A DNA stretch of 64,000 nucleotides from Rhizobium sp. 11515TR (GCF_002277895.1 NZ_CP022999.1:186001-250000); one strand, 5' to 3'. Positions 17,769-27,606 are shown, counted from the stretch's first letter. The notes: a model not told the origin generated them from the sequence alone. A program made the numbers and translations.

Positions 17769-18605
17769 TTATAGTTTTGTGATAATAAGAAGAACGGATG
17801 TAGCAACAAACCCTTGCATATAGAGTTTGATGTGATCGCGATTATGCATTCCGTACGGCGGATAATCGAACAAGCGATCTTCGTCGTCGTCACCTAGCCT
17901 TAAGTCCAATGGTGCAACATCAAATCCATTTTCCTCCAGCGTCTTCTTCAGACGCCGCAGATCTTGACCTCGATAAATCACGTCGACTGCATTATCGATC
18001 GTGATCTCGTCAGACAAGCAATTGAACTCCGTTGTATGAACGGCAACGCCGCCTCTTCGAAGCAATTTTGACGATTCTTCTACGAAGTTAATTCCAAGCG
18101 CCAAATTCCCTAGATGCTCAAACGAGCAAGAGCTCCAAATAAAGTCGTAACTATCCGGAGTGAACCCCGACAGATCCCGCATATCTGCCGGGTGGAAAGA
18201 TACTCTGCGTTGGAATAGTTCTTTGCTTAGCAAATAATCTTTATAAAGAGCGTCGAGACCGCTCGCATGCTGATTGGTTCCGGTCCAGTGATCGGCCTCC
18301 TCTCCGACAAAAAGATCGGTTGCCTCGATGGTTGCTCCTTGGCTGGCAAAAAGCGAGGATAGAGGTTCAGTTCCGACAGCGAAGCCGAGACCCTTGGAGC
18401 CCTCAGTGAGCTTCTTCCTCTCTTGGAGAGCCTGTATTATTGCACACCATTCCCAGAGCTTTCTGTGATGCTTCAGCTCATAACTCCAGTTGGGGTCAAT
18501 CGCCTTCGCCCATCTTTCGAACCAACCTTCATGGAAGTGCTCATGTCGACAAACCACAGAAGACGGAAGCTGGAATTGATAGAACGTTTCTGTGTCTCCA
18601 CCCAT
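17769..18605 (-). CDS. Class I SAM-dependent methyltransferase
   Basis: 278 residues from an ATG with GGAGAG six bases upstream. GLGFAVGTEPLSSLFASQGA near residue 73 is the glycine-rich SAM loop (G-G-E type), ATDLF is the following beta-2 acidic position, YDFIWSSCSFEHLGN is motif IV/post-I, and LLRRGGVAVHTTEF is the usual LkpGG block. It matches methyltransferases commonly found beside glycosyltransferases in surface-polysaccharide clusters. It lies 95 bases downstream of the TPR-glycosyltransferase gene on the same strand and 52 bases upstream of the secreted protein's start, so these three may form an operon. Confidence 0.78.
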   Translation of the reverse strand: MGGDTETFYQFQLPSSVVCRHEHFHEGWFERWAKAIDPNWSYELKHHRKLWEWCAIIQALQERKKLTEGSKGLGFAVGTEPLSSLFASQGATIEATDLFVGEEADHWTGTNQHASGLDALYKDYLLSKELFQRRVSFHPADMRDLSGFTPDSYDFIWSSCSFEHLGNLALGINFVEESSKLLRRGGVAVHTTEFNCLSDEITIDNAVDVIYRGQDLRRLKKTLEENGFDVAPLDLRLGDDDEDRLFDYPPYGMHNRDHIKLYMQGFVATSVLLIITKL

Positions 18606-18700
18606 AAAAACTCTCCATACACAGCATTAATCTCCGAGATCGAGATACTGATCAATTTCCGAATTGAAGCGGACCAAGCCGCCTAACGGGACGGCATCGA

Positions 18701-20851
18701 TCAGTTTCGGCCTAGCTGCGATTGGAGCATGACTTTCTCCAACAAGCCCACTCGTTCCAGTGGGTCCGCCCCATCGCAGTACGCAACGGCTGAGAGCCCG
18801 AGATGACATGACCGATCGCCGGTATCACCAAATCTGCCCCGCGTCAGCAGATTGACCGTAACTCTCCCGCGTGGCCCGACGATGCCCTCGAACGAAATAT
18901 AGGTCGACCGATCGACGAGTTGGAATGAGCACGTTTCTCCCCCGGCATCAGCGATAACGGCGATATTCTCGCTGAGAGGCGGACATTTCACCTCAAGATA
19001 GACGCGCACGCTTTCGCCCTCGGCGAGTTCGCTATCGAATACAAGCCGCGAGCGGCGCTGGCTTGCCCAAACGCCCCAATCCTCCATAGCGAACCAGCCT
19101 GAGTCCCGCGCTGCGCGAAACGTAAGGATCCGCCGGCCTTCGGCAGCGATGCGCAACAGCGCCTTGTCGCCACCTTCGATAATCGTGTTGCGAGGCAGGC
19201 GGCAATTCAAAAGCCCGGGCTGGTCTCCCAGACCAACGCTCATGTCGATCGCCGTCGAGAACAGCTCGGAGCAGAACGAATCCCATGATTTTGGCACAAA
19301 ATTCTCTTTGATATCGCGCTGCCAGTCAGCCAGATCGTTGCGATCAACAATGACCTGCTTAAAGAGCTTGTAGCCGTCCTCGACGTTGTACGGATTGATG
19401 TAACGCACGAAATGCCCCCCAACCTCCGGCATCGAGGTGGCGTTGGAGGCGATGCAGGGCTTGCCGTAATTCAGGCTCTCGCCAATGGGCAGGCCAAAGC
19501 CTTCGGCAAAGCTTGTATAGGTCGTAAACAGAGAATGCCGGTATAAATATTCCAGCTCGTCGTCCGAGATATCGTTGAAGATGTAGAGCCAGTCTCCGAC
19601 ATAGCCGTGAGTGGCCAGGTGGTGGCGCAATTCGTCGATCTGCCAACCCCATTTGCCTACCCAGACGAGTTTCGGTGCCTTGTCGCCCAGTTCGCGGATC
19701 AGACGTTCCCAGATGCGGATCTGGTACATATGATTCTTGCGGACCTCGATCGTTGCAACACAGAGGACATATTCCTCCTCTGCCATGCCGAGGATGTTGG
19801 TATTAAGGATCCTGGTCTTCTTCTGTGTCTTCCGCAGTTCCGTCGCAAGCGGAATTGCCTTGACGGGCAGTTCGAAGTTGAGACGCTCCTTGAAATAGGC
19901 CCTGATTTCGGATGCGACGAACTCCGAATTCGCCAGAACGAAATCGCAAACCGACAATACATCGATCAGCTGTTTTTGAAACTTGTCGACAGCGGCCTGC
20001 TGGACATATTCGGGATTCCGGATCTGGATGAGATCGTGAATGAATACGCAGAAGCGCATGCCCTTTTCACGAAGCTTCCGCATGACATCGTAATGCGGAT
20101 AGATCCAGAACGCGCCCGCAACGACGAATATATCGTCCTGCGCGGGCCAAACTTCGAAGCGCGCGTCGAACACGGCGGCAATTGCCTTATCGACCATGCT
20201 ACGATCGACAATCGGGACATCGAACTGGCGAACAAGCGTTGCAAGTGCCGCCGGGCTCGCGGCGAGAATCCGATGGCGATCATATTCCGGTATCACAGGG
20301 ATAACGCGATAATCCTTGAAAAGGCCGGACTCGATATGAAGGACCAGGTTTGCAACGACGCGTTGAATTCCGCTCAGGCTCTTGTTGTGCTGGGCATATT
20401 CCATGAGGTCGGTGACATCGAGCCAGATAGTCTTCACCGCTTTTTCGCTCTCGGCGCTGAAATCGGAAAAGACATCGCCGGCAGCGCCCGCTGCCACGAG
20501 TTCTATGACGGCATCGTGGTTGCCGGGGTTGCATTCTACCGAGCGCTTGTAGCTTTCGATTGCTTCGCCCGTGCGACCCATGACCTTCAGCAGGTGCCCG
20601 CGCTGCAGGTGAATGTCGGAATCATCCGGGCTGAGCTCAAGCGCCCTCTGATAACGCTTGGCTGCCTCACGATAGTCACCTGCTTCCTTTAGGCAGTTTC
20701 CCGCCTGAACCCAGATCCCTGTGTCCCCGGGATTGGCCTGCAGATGCTCATCATATAAGTCGGCTGCTTTCTGCCACAGTCTCGAATCCCGCGCCACGTC
20801 GGCCTCACGGACGACATTTCTCATTTCTTCCTTGCTGCGAAAAATGTTCAT
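18701..20851 (-). CDS. TPR-GT4 glycosyltransferase fusion
   Basis: 716 residues. Residues about 28-118 hold three TPR-like repeats (AADLYDEHLQANPGD, AAKRYQRALELSPDD, AIESYKRSVECNPGN). A GT-B glycosyltransferase follows, with SGIQRVVANLVLH near 163, CVATIEVRKNHMYQIRIWER near 365 and SFAEGFGLPIGESLNYGKP near 452, the GT4 donor site. Residues about 520-716 form an extra beta-rich region without a recognised family. TPRs fused to glycosyltransferases usually recruit a protein partner or acceptor. The start has GGCGAG eight bases upstream. Together with the methyltransferase just downstream it could extend and cap a glycan. Confidence 0.83.
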   Translation of the reverse strand: MNIFRSKEEMRNVVREADVARDSRLWQKAADLYDEHLQANPGDTGIWVQAGNCLKEAGDYREAAKRYQRALELSPDDSDIHLQRGHLLKVMGRTGEAIESYKRSVECNPGNHDAVIELVAAGAAGDVFSDFSAESEKAVKTIWLDVTDLMEYAQHNKSLSGIQRVVANLVLHIESGLFKDYRVIPVIPEYDRHRILAASPAALATLVRQFDVPIVDRSMVDKAIAAVFDARFEVWPAQDDIFVVAGAFWIYPHYDVMRKLREKGMRFCVFIHDLIQIRNPEYVQQAAVDKFQKQLIDVLSVCDFVLANSEFVASEIRAYFKERLNFELPVKAIPLATELRKTQKKTRILNTNILGMAEEEYVLCVATIEVRKNHMYQIRIWERLIRELGDKAPKLVWVGKWGWQIDELRHHLATHGYVGDWLYIFNDISDDELEYLYRHSLFTTYTSFAEGFGLPIGESLNYGKPCIASNATSMPEVGGHFVRYINPYNVEDGYKLFKQVIVDRNDLADWQRDIKENFVPKSWDSFCSELFSTAIDMSVGLGDQPGLLNCRLPRNTIIEGGDKALLRIAAEGRRILTFRAARDSGWFAMEDWGVWASQRRSRLVFDSELAEGESVRVYLEVKCPPLSENIAVIADAGGETCSFQLVDRSTYISFEGIVGPRGRVTVNLLTRGRFGDTGDRSCHLGLSAVAYCDGADPLERVGLLEKVMLQSQLGRN

Positions 20852-20946
20852 GAAATCTCGCCCGGTTCGTTGGGTCAGGTTGATCGCGATGGCTAAGGGG
20901 ATTTCGGCGATGGTTCGTCGGCGCTCGCAACTCCGCCGGTTCTTGC

Positions 20947-21036
20947 CGGAGACGGATAGGTCTATCCCATCCGTCTCCGGCTGCTGAACAGCTCCTCACT
21001 CTGTCGGCGGTCCAAAGGTGGACCGCCGACAGAGTG
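20947..21036. terminator. Two strong hairpins downstream of the Hint-domain gene
   Basis: CCGGAGACGGAT at 20947-20958 pairs with ATCCGTCTCCGG at 20969-20980. CACTCTGTCGGCGGTCCA at 20997-21014 pairs perfectly with 21019-21036 around an AAGG loop, an 18-bp stem. They lie just past the stop of the minus-strand Hint gene and before the TPR-glycosyltransferase gene. Neither is followed by a T tract, so they may be factor-dependent terminators or mRNA-stabilising structures. Confidence 0.55.
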
Positions 21037-21044
21037 GGCCTTCC

Positions 21045-22844
21045 TCAAGCGGCGCGGAGCCCCGCGACGTCTGTTTCTTCCGGCGCCACCCAAGGTTGGC
21101 CGGCTTCCGCATAACCGGTCAGGCGAAGGATCACATGACCCTTGCAATCGGCCCACAGCGTGGCCGGCAGCTCAAGGTGACCATTGGTCCAGGACCAGTT
21201 GCAACCTGCGGCGAGCTCTTCCGGATGAAGGCCGACGAGGCCGTCCAAGGCAACGACATGATCGGTCTTGAGGCCATCCAAGATGCGCAGGCTCTCAAGC
21301 CGCACGCCGAGCGCGCGAACCTCGCGGCCGGGAGAGAAGGTCCGCGACACCAGGCTCGCCGTCTTGGCGGAAGCCGGGAAGATGAACCGAGCGATGTCGC
21401 CGTCGATCTGCCCCTCCACGCGTTTGCCGTCGACCAGCATATGCAGGTCCATATCCGCAGCCCGGCTCCAGCCGAGTGTCTCGGCCCGCGCAATCAACCG
21501 CTCGCGGATCGCCTCGACGAGGACACCGCGGTCGACGAAGGGACGGGAATAACGGGTCAGGCTCTCGGCAACACGCTGGGCGGCGTCGACCTCGACAAGG
21601 CGACCATAGGCCCGGCCGAAGAAGGCGCGATTGCCCACCTCCATATAGCTCTCGCAGCCCATGCCCTCGGCCATCAGCACATCATGGCTTTCCAGCTCCA
21701 CGTGCCAATATGTGACCTCGGGCCACTCCTCGCGGACGATCGTCGCGCCATTGGCCAGCTCGCCGACCGGTACGAACACTTCGCCCATCAGGTCCACGCA
21801 TACCGCATGGCCGCCGGACAGCAGCAGATCGCGAGCGGGCAGGTTATCGCCGAAGGCGCCGGCACGAACCCGGACCGGCCACTCGTTGCGCACCGGCCGT
21901 TCGACCTGTTTGCTGCCGATCCAGATGATTGGCCGAGCTTCGCCGGTCGCCGTGATCGCCAGGTCGCCAACCCTCAGATCTTCGACGGCGACCTCGCCGC
22001 GCGCGGTGAGGATACGCGTTCCAGAAACGAAGCAGGGTGTTGCCACCGGAGTAATGTCTATCGCCGCACCATTCGCAGTGATTGTCAGCGGACCTGCCTG
22101 GCCGGCTATGAAAGTGCCGGTCGTGAAACTGGTGCCGGCAACGCTGACATTTCCGAGCGGATTGTTGCTGCTGTCGAAAAGGCTGATCGTCTGGGAGCCG
22201 CCGGACGAGGTGATGGTATAGTGATCGACCGATCCGGCCAGCCCCTGGAATTCAATCTTGTCCGTCGCGGCATCGAAACTATTGATGGTCGTCGACGAAA
22301 GATCGAGAACCGCCCCACCGGCGTTCGCGACGAAGGTGCCCCCACCGGCTCCGAAGTTGATAGTCGTGCCGTTCAGCGCGCTTATCAAGGCCGTTCCGTT
22401 GGTAAACGTGCCGCCATTCTCGATATCGACAGTCAAGCCGCTCAGCGCTCCGAGGACCGAGCCGCCGGCAGCGGTGGCGGTGCCGCCGTCAACGATGACG
22501 GTCATGCTGCTCAGGGCGCTAATACCCGAATTGATAGTAGCGTTACCGCCCACATAGACCGTGGACGAGCCTAATAGCGCAGCGGTAATGTTGACGGTTG
22601 CCGTCGCGCCGGGGGCCACCACATAGTTGGTGTTCCCAAGGACCGAGAGGATAGACAGCGAACTGGTGCCATTAACCGGCGTCGCAACATTGCTCGGCGC
22701 GATATTGTCTACCGTTGTTGTCGTAGCGTCCGGGTTGGTGATGACGAGGTCGTAGTTTGCACCTACCCCAAGCACGCCAGGGTCATAGGTCAGATTATAC
22801 TGTACGCCACTCGCAGTGGTGGCACTATAATTGCCTTCCGCCAT
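21045..22844 (-). CDS. Hint-domain protein with N-terminal beta-repeat region
   Basis: 599 residues, start ATG behind GGAGC. Residues 1-270 are low-complexity, Gly/Ala/Thr/Asn-rich beta-repeat sequence (TINSGISALSSMTVIVDGG). From Cys271 a Hint_2-type domain begins: PCFVSGTRILTARGEVAVED, then LRVGDLAITATGEARPIIWI, and LLLSGGHAVCV, which retains the block-B-like His. Hint domains carry out self-cleaving N-S acyl shifts in hedgehog proteins and inteins. Alphaproteobacterial proteins of this type are usually predicted to be secreted, but their function is unknown. There is no classical signal peptide. A paralogue lies immediately upstream at 23416-24606. Confidence 0.8.
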   Translation of the reverse strand: MAEGNYSATTASGVQYNLTYDPGVLGVGANYDLVITNPDATTTTVDNIAPSNVATPVNGTSSLSILSVLGNTNYVVAPGATATVNITAALLGSSTVYVGGNATINSGISALSSMTVIVDGGTATAAGGSVLGALSGLTVDIENGGTFTNGTALISALNGTTINFGAGGGTFVANAGGAVLDLSSTTINSFDAATDKIEFQGLAGSVDHYTITSSGGSQTISLFDSSNNPLGNVSVAGTSFTTGTFIAGQAGPLTITANGAAIDITPVATPCFVSGTRILTARGEVAVEDLRVGDLAITATGEARPIIWIGSKQVERPVRNEWPVRVRAGAFGDNLPARDLLLSGGHAVCVDLMGEVFVPVGELANGATIVREEWPEVTYWHVELESHDVLMAEGMGCESYMEVGNRAFFGRAYGRLVEVDAAQRVAESLTRYSRPFVDRGVLVEAIRERLIARAETLGWSRAADMDLHMLVDGKRVEGQIDGDIARFIFPASAKTASLVSRTFSPGREVRALGVRLESLRILDGLKTDHVVALDGLVGLHPEELAAGCNWSWTNGHLELPATLWADCKGHVILRLTGYAEAGQPWVAPEETDVAGLRAA

Positions 22845-23415
22845 GTTTCTTGCTCCGTTAAAGTAAACGAGTTCAGAACTAGTCTATGCTGACCCTCATC
22901 GCGTAGGACGATGGAGCTTCGGTTCGCCCTTCGCACATCTCCTTACCAACGCCGTAGCGCGAGGAACTCCAGAGCATGCAAAGACCATCAGCACTCTTGT
23001 CCAGGCGATCCTGCCCCTGCCACACCAATCCCGTCACGACAGTATAAAACGCGACAAAATCTCTATAATCATAGTCTAATAAAGATATTTTCTGTTTTCG
23101 CCGAAGCGTAGTTGACTTTCAAAGCGGAATCACAGGCGTTGTCAGATAGTTGCAGTGTCCGTCGGGGATGGAGAGTCGGGTTACCTTGCTTATCGTTTAG
23201 ACGCTGTCGATGGGTCGTTCGCCAGCTGTTCAACAGATAAGCGAGTCTTCCTGGCCAAGCGGCAGATACTCAAAATGGGAAGGACGCGGGATGGAGAAAA
23301 ATCCGCGTGTTTTTAGACCAACCGACGGCTCTCGATCGAAGCTCGTCCGTCAACCCGATCCCCATTTAGTAAATAGGACGAAAGAGCATCGTCTTATGGC
23401 GGCGTTATTCTTCTC
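22845..23415. other. Intergenic region between the two Hint-domain genes
   Basis: 571 bases with no frame I can support. Both flanking genes are on the minus strand, so the promoter of the downstream Hint gene should lie here. The stretch around 23040-23100 is locally AT-rich, but I cannot fix a -35/-10 pair. Confidence 0.5.
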
Positions 23416-24606
23416 TCAGGATGCTTCAGCTTCGCGGACGCGATAGCCCATTTCCACCGCCCGCCTTTCAATCGACATGCGGGCTTGCTGGAGCACTCTT
23501 CCGGCATAGACTGGCGGATAGCACCAATCGTTCCAGGTGCGCGTTGCTGTACTTGCAAAGGAACCGAACCGCAGTACGCCAGGCTCAAGGAAGGACATAC
23601 GACCACCGAGAGCGAGATACGTCTCGGTCGGTGCGCCTTCGGCAAGAATGATCGAATGCTGTTCGAGCTCGATATGGTAATACTCGAACGGCACCAAAGT
23701 CGTCTCCTGCGTGATCGTCGTACCGTTGAGGAGGAACTTTGCCGGAATCAACGATTCCTCCAGAAACATGCAACGGTCGGGCGAAACGTAAAGATCCCGG
23801 GAAGGGACGTTTTCGGTAAGGGCGCCCGCCTGTATGCGAACCGGAAGGGTATCGCGTGGCTTATCGATCGCCTTCGGATCAATCCGACGCCGTCCGACCC
23901 ATCTGATTTCCGCAACGCCTTTGTGGGTAACCACAAGATCGCCGGCCCGTAAATCTTCGACCGGAGTATCTCCCTCAGGTGTGCGGATGAGTGTGCCACG
24001 CAGGAAGCAGCTCGTAAAAGTCAGGCTGTCTGCATTAGCATCGTAGGTGTAGGTGACACCCATAGGTATGGTATAGGAGCCGAATGGTACCGCGTTCAAG
24101 AGACCGCCGAAGAAGGTGACGGTATTCCCTGTTTGAGAGACAACGTTCGAGCCTACTACCTCGATCCTGTCTCCCGATTGAACGTTTACGACGTTCGGCG
24201 GAGTCGAGAGGCCCAAATTGATGCCACCTGGATCGTAGGCGAACAGCCCACTACCCTTTGCATCGGCAAAATCCACGGTAGCCCCGTTCAAAAGACCGAC
24301 AGTAAGCAGGCCCACATTCGCCGTAATACTCGAATCGGCACCTATCGCATAAGTATAGGTCGAAGCGGCCCCGACATTTGCGAGGCCGGCATTGATCGTC
24401 ACATTCGCACCACTAATCGCTTTGATCGTTGTATTTGAAGCCCCGCCGATGCCGACGATACTGCTAATATCGACATCAACGCCGTCAACAATCACCGTAC
24501 CGTTGGCAACCAGATTGAGTTGGATGCCATCGGAGGGAGTGCCGGCATTGCTACTATCAATCGTAGTCGTGCCATTGTTGATTAGGTTGATGCCAATCAA
24601 AGCCAT
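23416..24606 (-). CDS. Hint-domain protein, shorter paralogue with altered His motif
   Basis: 396 residues from an ATG with GGAGAGGG upstream. Residues 1-199 are beta-repeat sequence (LVANGTVIVDGVDVDISSIV). From Cys200 a Hint_2 domain starts: CFLRGTLIRTPEGDTPVEDL, RAGDLVVTHKGVAEIRWVGR and VPSRDLYVSPDRCMFLEE. Where family members have SPDHA, and the neighbour has SGGHA, this protein reads SPDRC, so the usual catalytic-type His is absent. Cleavage activity may therefore be lost or altered (inference). A duplication with the gene at 21045-22844 is evident from the shared order of Hint blocks, with divergent N-terminal halves. Confidence 0.8.
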   Translation of the reverse strand: MALIGINLINNGTTTIDSSNAGTPSDGIQLNLVANGTVIVDGVDVDISSIVGIGGASNTTIKAISGANVTINAGLANVGAASTYTYAIGADSSITANVGLLTVGLLNGATVDFADAKGSGLFAYDPGGINLGLSTPPNVVNVQSGDRIEVVGSNVVSQTGNTVTFFGGLLNAVPFGSYTIPMGVTYTYDANADSLTFTSCFLRGTLIRTPEGDTPVEDLRAGDLVVTHKGVAEIRWVGRRRIDPKAIDKPRDTLPVRIQAGALTENVPSRDLYVSPDRCMFLEESLIPAKFLLNGTTITQETTLVPFEYYHIELEQHSIILAEGAPTETYLALGGRMSFLEPGVLRFGSFASTATRTWNDWCYPPVYAGRVLQQARMSIERRAVEMGYRVREAEAS

Positions 24607-24658
24607 GTTATTACCCTCTCCGACAGATTAACATGTTGACTTTTAAGGCAAAACTTGG

Positions 24659-25351
24659 TCAGAACTTGTAGTTCAGACCCACCCGGACGGCATGGAAATC
24701 GAGGCTCGCTTTGGAATTGAGCGCATCCCCGCCCACGTTGCTGCTGCCAAAATCGACATACTGATATTCGAGTTTTGCCGTCACATGGTCGGTGAAGGCA
24801 TGTTCGACGCCGGCACCTATGGTCCAGCCAGCCTTGGTCTTGTCATCGTCAAAGCTTAGGCCAGCCACTGCGCCCTTGTAGTCGACGTGCCCATAGGCGA
24901 GACCGCCGGTGCCGTAGAACAAGGTATTGTCATAGGCGTAGCCGATGCGGGGACGAACAGTGCCGTACCAGTCGATCTTGGAGGATGCACTTGCGGTGCC
25001 GTTTCGGAAGGAGTCGCTGATATCAGCACCCTGAAAATCGGCTTCGAGGCCGACTACCCAGTTGGGGTCGAACTGGTAGTTGTAGCCGATCTGGCCGCCT
25101 CCGAGGAAACCGGACCCTTCAAGCTTGCCAAATCTGCCAAGGTAACTTCCGAAGGAATGGAACCCGACATCGTCGTTACCACCGAAACCGCCGCCGGCAT
25201 TCACACCGACATAGAAACCGGTCCATGAAAATACCGGCGCTGCCTCGACGGGAGCTTGAGGCGGTGTGGAAGTTGCGAGATCTGCTGCATAGACGGTACT
25301 TCCCGCAACCGTCGCCAACAAGAAAACCGTAGTCCCCAAAAACTTGCGCAT
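24659..25351 (-). CDS. Outer-membrane beta-barrel protein (Omp25/Omp31/RopB-like)
   Basis: About 230 residues from the ATG at 25351, chosen because GAGGAG lies just upstream and it opens directly into a signal peptide (MRKFLGTTVFLLATVAGSTVYA). FSWTGFYVGVNAGGGFGGND is the first strand of the Omp25/31 class of alphaproteobacterial 8-strand porin-like proteins. Later strands include GYNYQFDPNWVVGLEADFQG and VGAGVEHAFTDHVTAKLEYQ-like sequence, ending in the terminal Phe of KF (FHAVRVGLNYKF), the outer-membrane insertion signal. It is monocistronic, with an AT-rich upstream region. Confidence 0.9.
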   Translation of the reverse strand: MRKFLGTTVFLLATVAGSTVYAADLATSTPPQAPVEAAPVFSWTGFYVGVNAGGGFGGNDDVGFHSFGSYLGRFGKLEGSGFLGGGQIGYNYQFDPNWVVGLEADFQGADISDSFRNGTASASSKIDWYGTVRPRIGYAYDNTLFYGTGGLAYGHVDYKGAVAGLSFDDDKTKAGWTIGAGVEHAFTDHVTAKLEYQYVDFGSSNVGGDALNSKASLDFHAVRVGLNYKF

Positions 25352-26292
25352 TCGAAAATTCTCCTCGAAGGAATTCACGAGATTCAACATGTAACTTGCG
25401 AAAGTTCACGTTGAGGCCATAATATAGACGTGATTATAGCTGTAAATACGTAGTCACTAATAAATATTTTCGAGATACAAGCTTTATTTGTATAGTTTTG
25501 TCGCAATATGTATTGAGAGCATATTGATTCTATACTTTGACGCACCGCAAAATACCGGAATCGCGGCGACAAAAACATTACAACCAGAATGAGATGGATG
25601 GCTTCACGTCTGCCGGGGACGCAGAATGTATGAAACGAAGCGCGGCAATTTCACTTCGCTCGCAAAAGCCGCCGGCGGCGGCTGCTTCCGAGTGACGCAA
25701 TCGGGTGGGATGTGTCGCTTTCGATATAGACAGGCAGGACGCCGTTCTGCGAGTTTTTATCGCTACCGCAGATATTCATCTGCTGCGCTGGGAGGCTTGG
25801 CGGGGCGGACCCTAGAAGGAACGTCAGGCCTCCCAACTGCGCCCAACCCCTCCCCCTATGAACGGACATATGATGAAGAGCGGGCTGGCAAATCACGGCA
25901 TGCATATATTTGGCGTGTCAATCTCCGCAACAGCGCCCAGGAAGACAGGCAGAAAGATCATGTTGCCGCTGTAGCATTCCGAAACATGCGGCCTGATGGC
26001 ATTAGGCATAGGCTTACTTTGAAATCGACTTTCCAACGCCGGGCGTAATCAGACCTCCCGCGCCGCTTTCCGTATGGACGATGTAGCGGCGGCACGCCAC
26101 ATCTTTGGAACTATCGCAACCGCCAATTTGCGATGGTCGGGAGGCCTGGTCGCCTTGCTTCAAGCAGCGGTCGGGCCTCCTTGCTTGCAACAAGCACAAC
26201 TCGCCAGTCAGTTGCTTTTATCCCGGCATGCGCCAAGCGCCTGCTTGTTCACATGGCGGTAAATCCAAACAAACCGACAGGCTTTAATCGCC
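25352..26292. other. Long intergenic region
   Basis: About 940 bases. The first 200 are AT-rich and should contain the promoter of the outer-membrane protein gene. A plus-strand frame of 140 codons exists at 25626-26048, but its composition (Arg- and Ser-rich, no hydrophobic core, no ribosome binding site) reads as a chance frame. Nothing else recognised. Confidence 0.45.
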
Positions 26293-26844
26293 TCAGGGAA
26301 TCACACGCATGCGGGCGGCGCCAGCCGCCTTGAGGAAGGCAGAGCGAACCTGTTCGGGTGAAACCCTGCCTTGGACGCCGTCAACGCAGGCCTGCAACGC
26401 TTCTTCAAACGCATCTCCGTAGCGTATCGGCCATTTCGTCGTCAGATATTCGATGGCCTGTGCGATCGAATTGATGGAGTGAATCTCGTCCCCATCCTGC
26501 GCTGCAATTCCGAGCGGCGCGAATGCCAGCCCTGCGGGTTCATCAGAGGCGTCAAATGAGGTTGATTGATCTTGATCGGCGGCATTTTCGGATTTCGCAT
26601 GCCGGCGCCTCGTCACCAGCGTGGCCAGCAAGGTCATATCCCGAGCAATCCTATCCAGCGCCGCGAGCTTGTCTTCTTCGGTCGGCGCCCGGTCCAGACC
26701 ACTCTCTCCCGCCTGCGGCTCTGGCGGCGAGGCTAGGCGGCTACCTACGTTCGTTTGAGGAGTGAAAACATCATCAGGGACCGAATTAACAAGCTGTGCA
26801 CCGTTATCAAGGTCGGCGCCAAAACTCTTATCATTCCGCCCCAT
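26293..26844 (-). CDS. DUF982 domain protein
   Basis: About 183 residues from the ATG at 26844; a TTG five codons upstream is possible. The N-terminal 100 residues are hydrophilic and probably disordered (LASPPEPQAGESGLDRAP). The C-terminal part, INSIAQAIEYLTTKWPIRYG followed by AFEEALQACVDGVQGRVSPE and RSAFLKAAGAARMRV, is the DUF982 pattern typical of rhizobia (AxxFL-WP, a central A-xxC, then AFxxAAxxA). Function is unknown; many rhizobial genomes carry several copies, often on plasmids or accessory regions. It is monocistronic. Confidence 0.72.
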   Translation of the reverse strand: MGRNDKSFGADLDNGAQLVNSVPDDVFTPQTNVGSRLASPPEPQAGESGLDRAPTEEDKLAALDRIARDMTLLATLVTRRRHAKSENAADQDQSTSFDASDEPAGLAFAPLGIAAQDGDEIHSINSIAQAIEYLTTKWPIRYGDAFEEALQACVDGVQGRVSPEQVRSAFLKAAGAARMRVIP

Positions 26845-27360
26845 GCCGATCTGTCCCAATAAACGCCGTCAAACCCATCCCACTGCATAGCTGCGATATG
26901 TTGCATCGGCAAAAGTACTACTAATAAAACGCAATTGACCCGTATAGATTAAAACTTTGAAACGAATTTGACCAGTATCGCGACAACAGAAAGCGAAAAT
27001 ACTCATAAAACCGAGCGATATTGGCTTATTTTCAATGTATAAATATGGAAATTTTCGCTTAAAAGGCCAGCGGATGGTCCTGTGATCGAAGCTGCATCTC
27101 TTCGATGCAGCAGTCACACTTACATCTATAGCTGCATAGGTATCTTCAAATGTCGCCCAATCCACCTGCGATCGCCATTCCGGCAGCTTTCGGTGTCGGA
27201 AGCATTGCAAGCCCGTCACAAGACGTCGTTCACACAGTTGCAGACGCGCGTGCTTGCGAAAGCGAGATGATACGCTCTTCGATTGCGATGATGGGCGTAG
27301 AAAGCCAATGCGAAACGCGATCCGCAGAATTGAAGGGGCGCACCGAAGTGCGCCGCCTGT
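26845..27360. other. Intergenic region with a small hairpin
   Basis: About 515 bases with no supported gene. GCTGCATC at 27091-27098 pairs with GATGCAGC at 27104-27111, a perfect 8-bp stem of unknown meaning. The stretch 26890-27060 is AT-rich and may hold the promoter of the DUF982 gene. Confidence 0.4.
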
Positions 27361-27606
27361 TCAGACGATGAAGAAAGTCGATGGCGGAACCTGCAATGCG
27401 GTGGCAATGCGGCGGAGCTTCGCCGGATCGGCCTCGGCACCAGCCTCGATTTCCGTGATCTCCTCGCTGGTCAGACCACAGGTCTCCGAGAGGTCGTCAA
27501 TCGTGTAACCGATGGCTTCACGCGCCTGCCGTACAGCAGCAGCAATCTCACCATCAGGAACTGTAGAAGCCTTTGAACTATCGATATTATTCGGAGTAAT
27601 GGACAT
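27361..27606 (-). CDS. XRE-type helix-turn-helix protein
   Basis: 81 residues from the ATG at 27606, which has GGAGAAATTTC upstream; the frame extends further but without a better start. AAAVRQAREAIGYTIDDLSE followed by TCGLTSEEITEIEAGAEADP and KLRRIATALQVPPSTFF is a complete HTH_3/XRE DNA-binding domain with the usual Q-A-xx-G and LxxIAxAL positions. It is too short for a sensor domain, so it is probably a dimeric repressor. Its targets are unknown; it stands alone. Confidence 0.75.
   Translation of the reverse strand: MSITPNNIDSSKASTVPDGEIAAAVRQAREAIGYTIDDLSETCGLTSEEITEIEAGAEADPAKLRRIATALQVPPSTFFIV

Noticed and set aside
21018..22574. 518-codon plus-strand frame
   Set aside because: Antisense to the Hint-domain gene; no domain or ribosome binding site.
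25626..26048. 140-codon plus-strand frame in the long intergenic region
   Set aside because: No ribosome binding site, hydrophobic core, signal or recognisable family; composition looks random.
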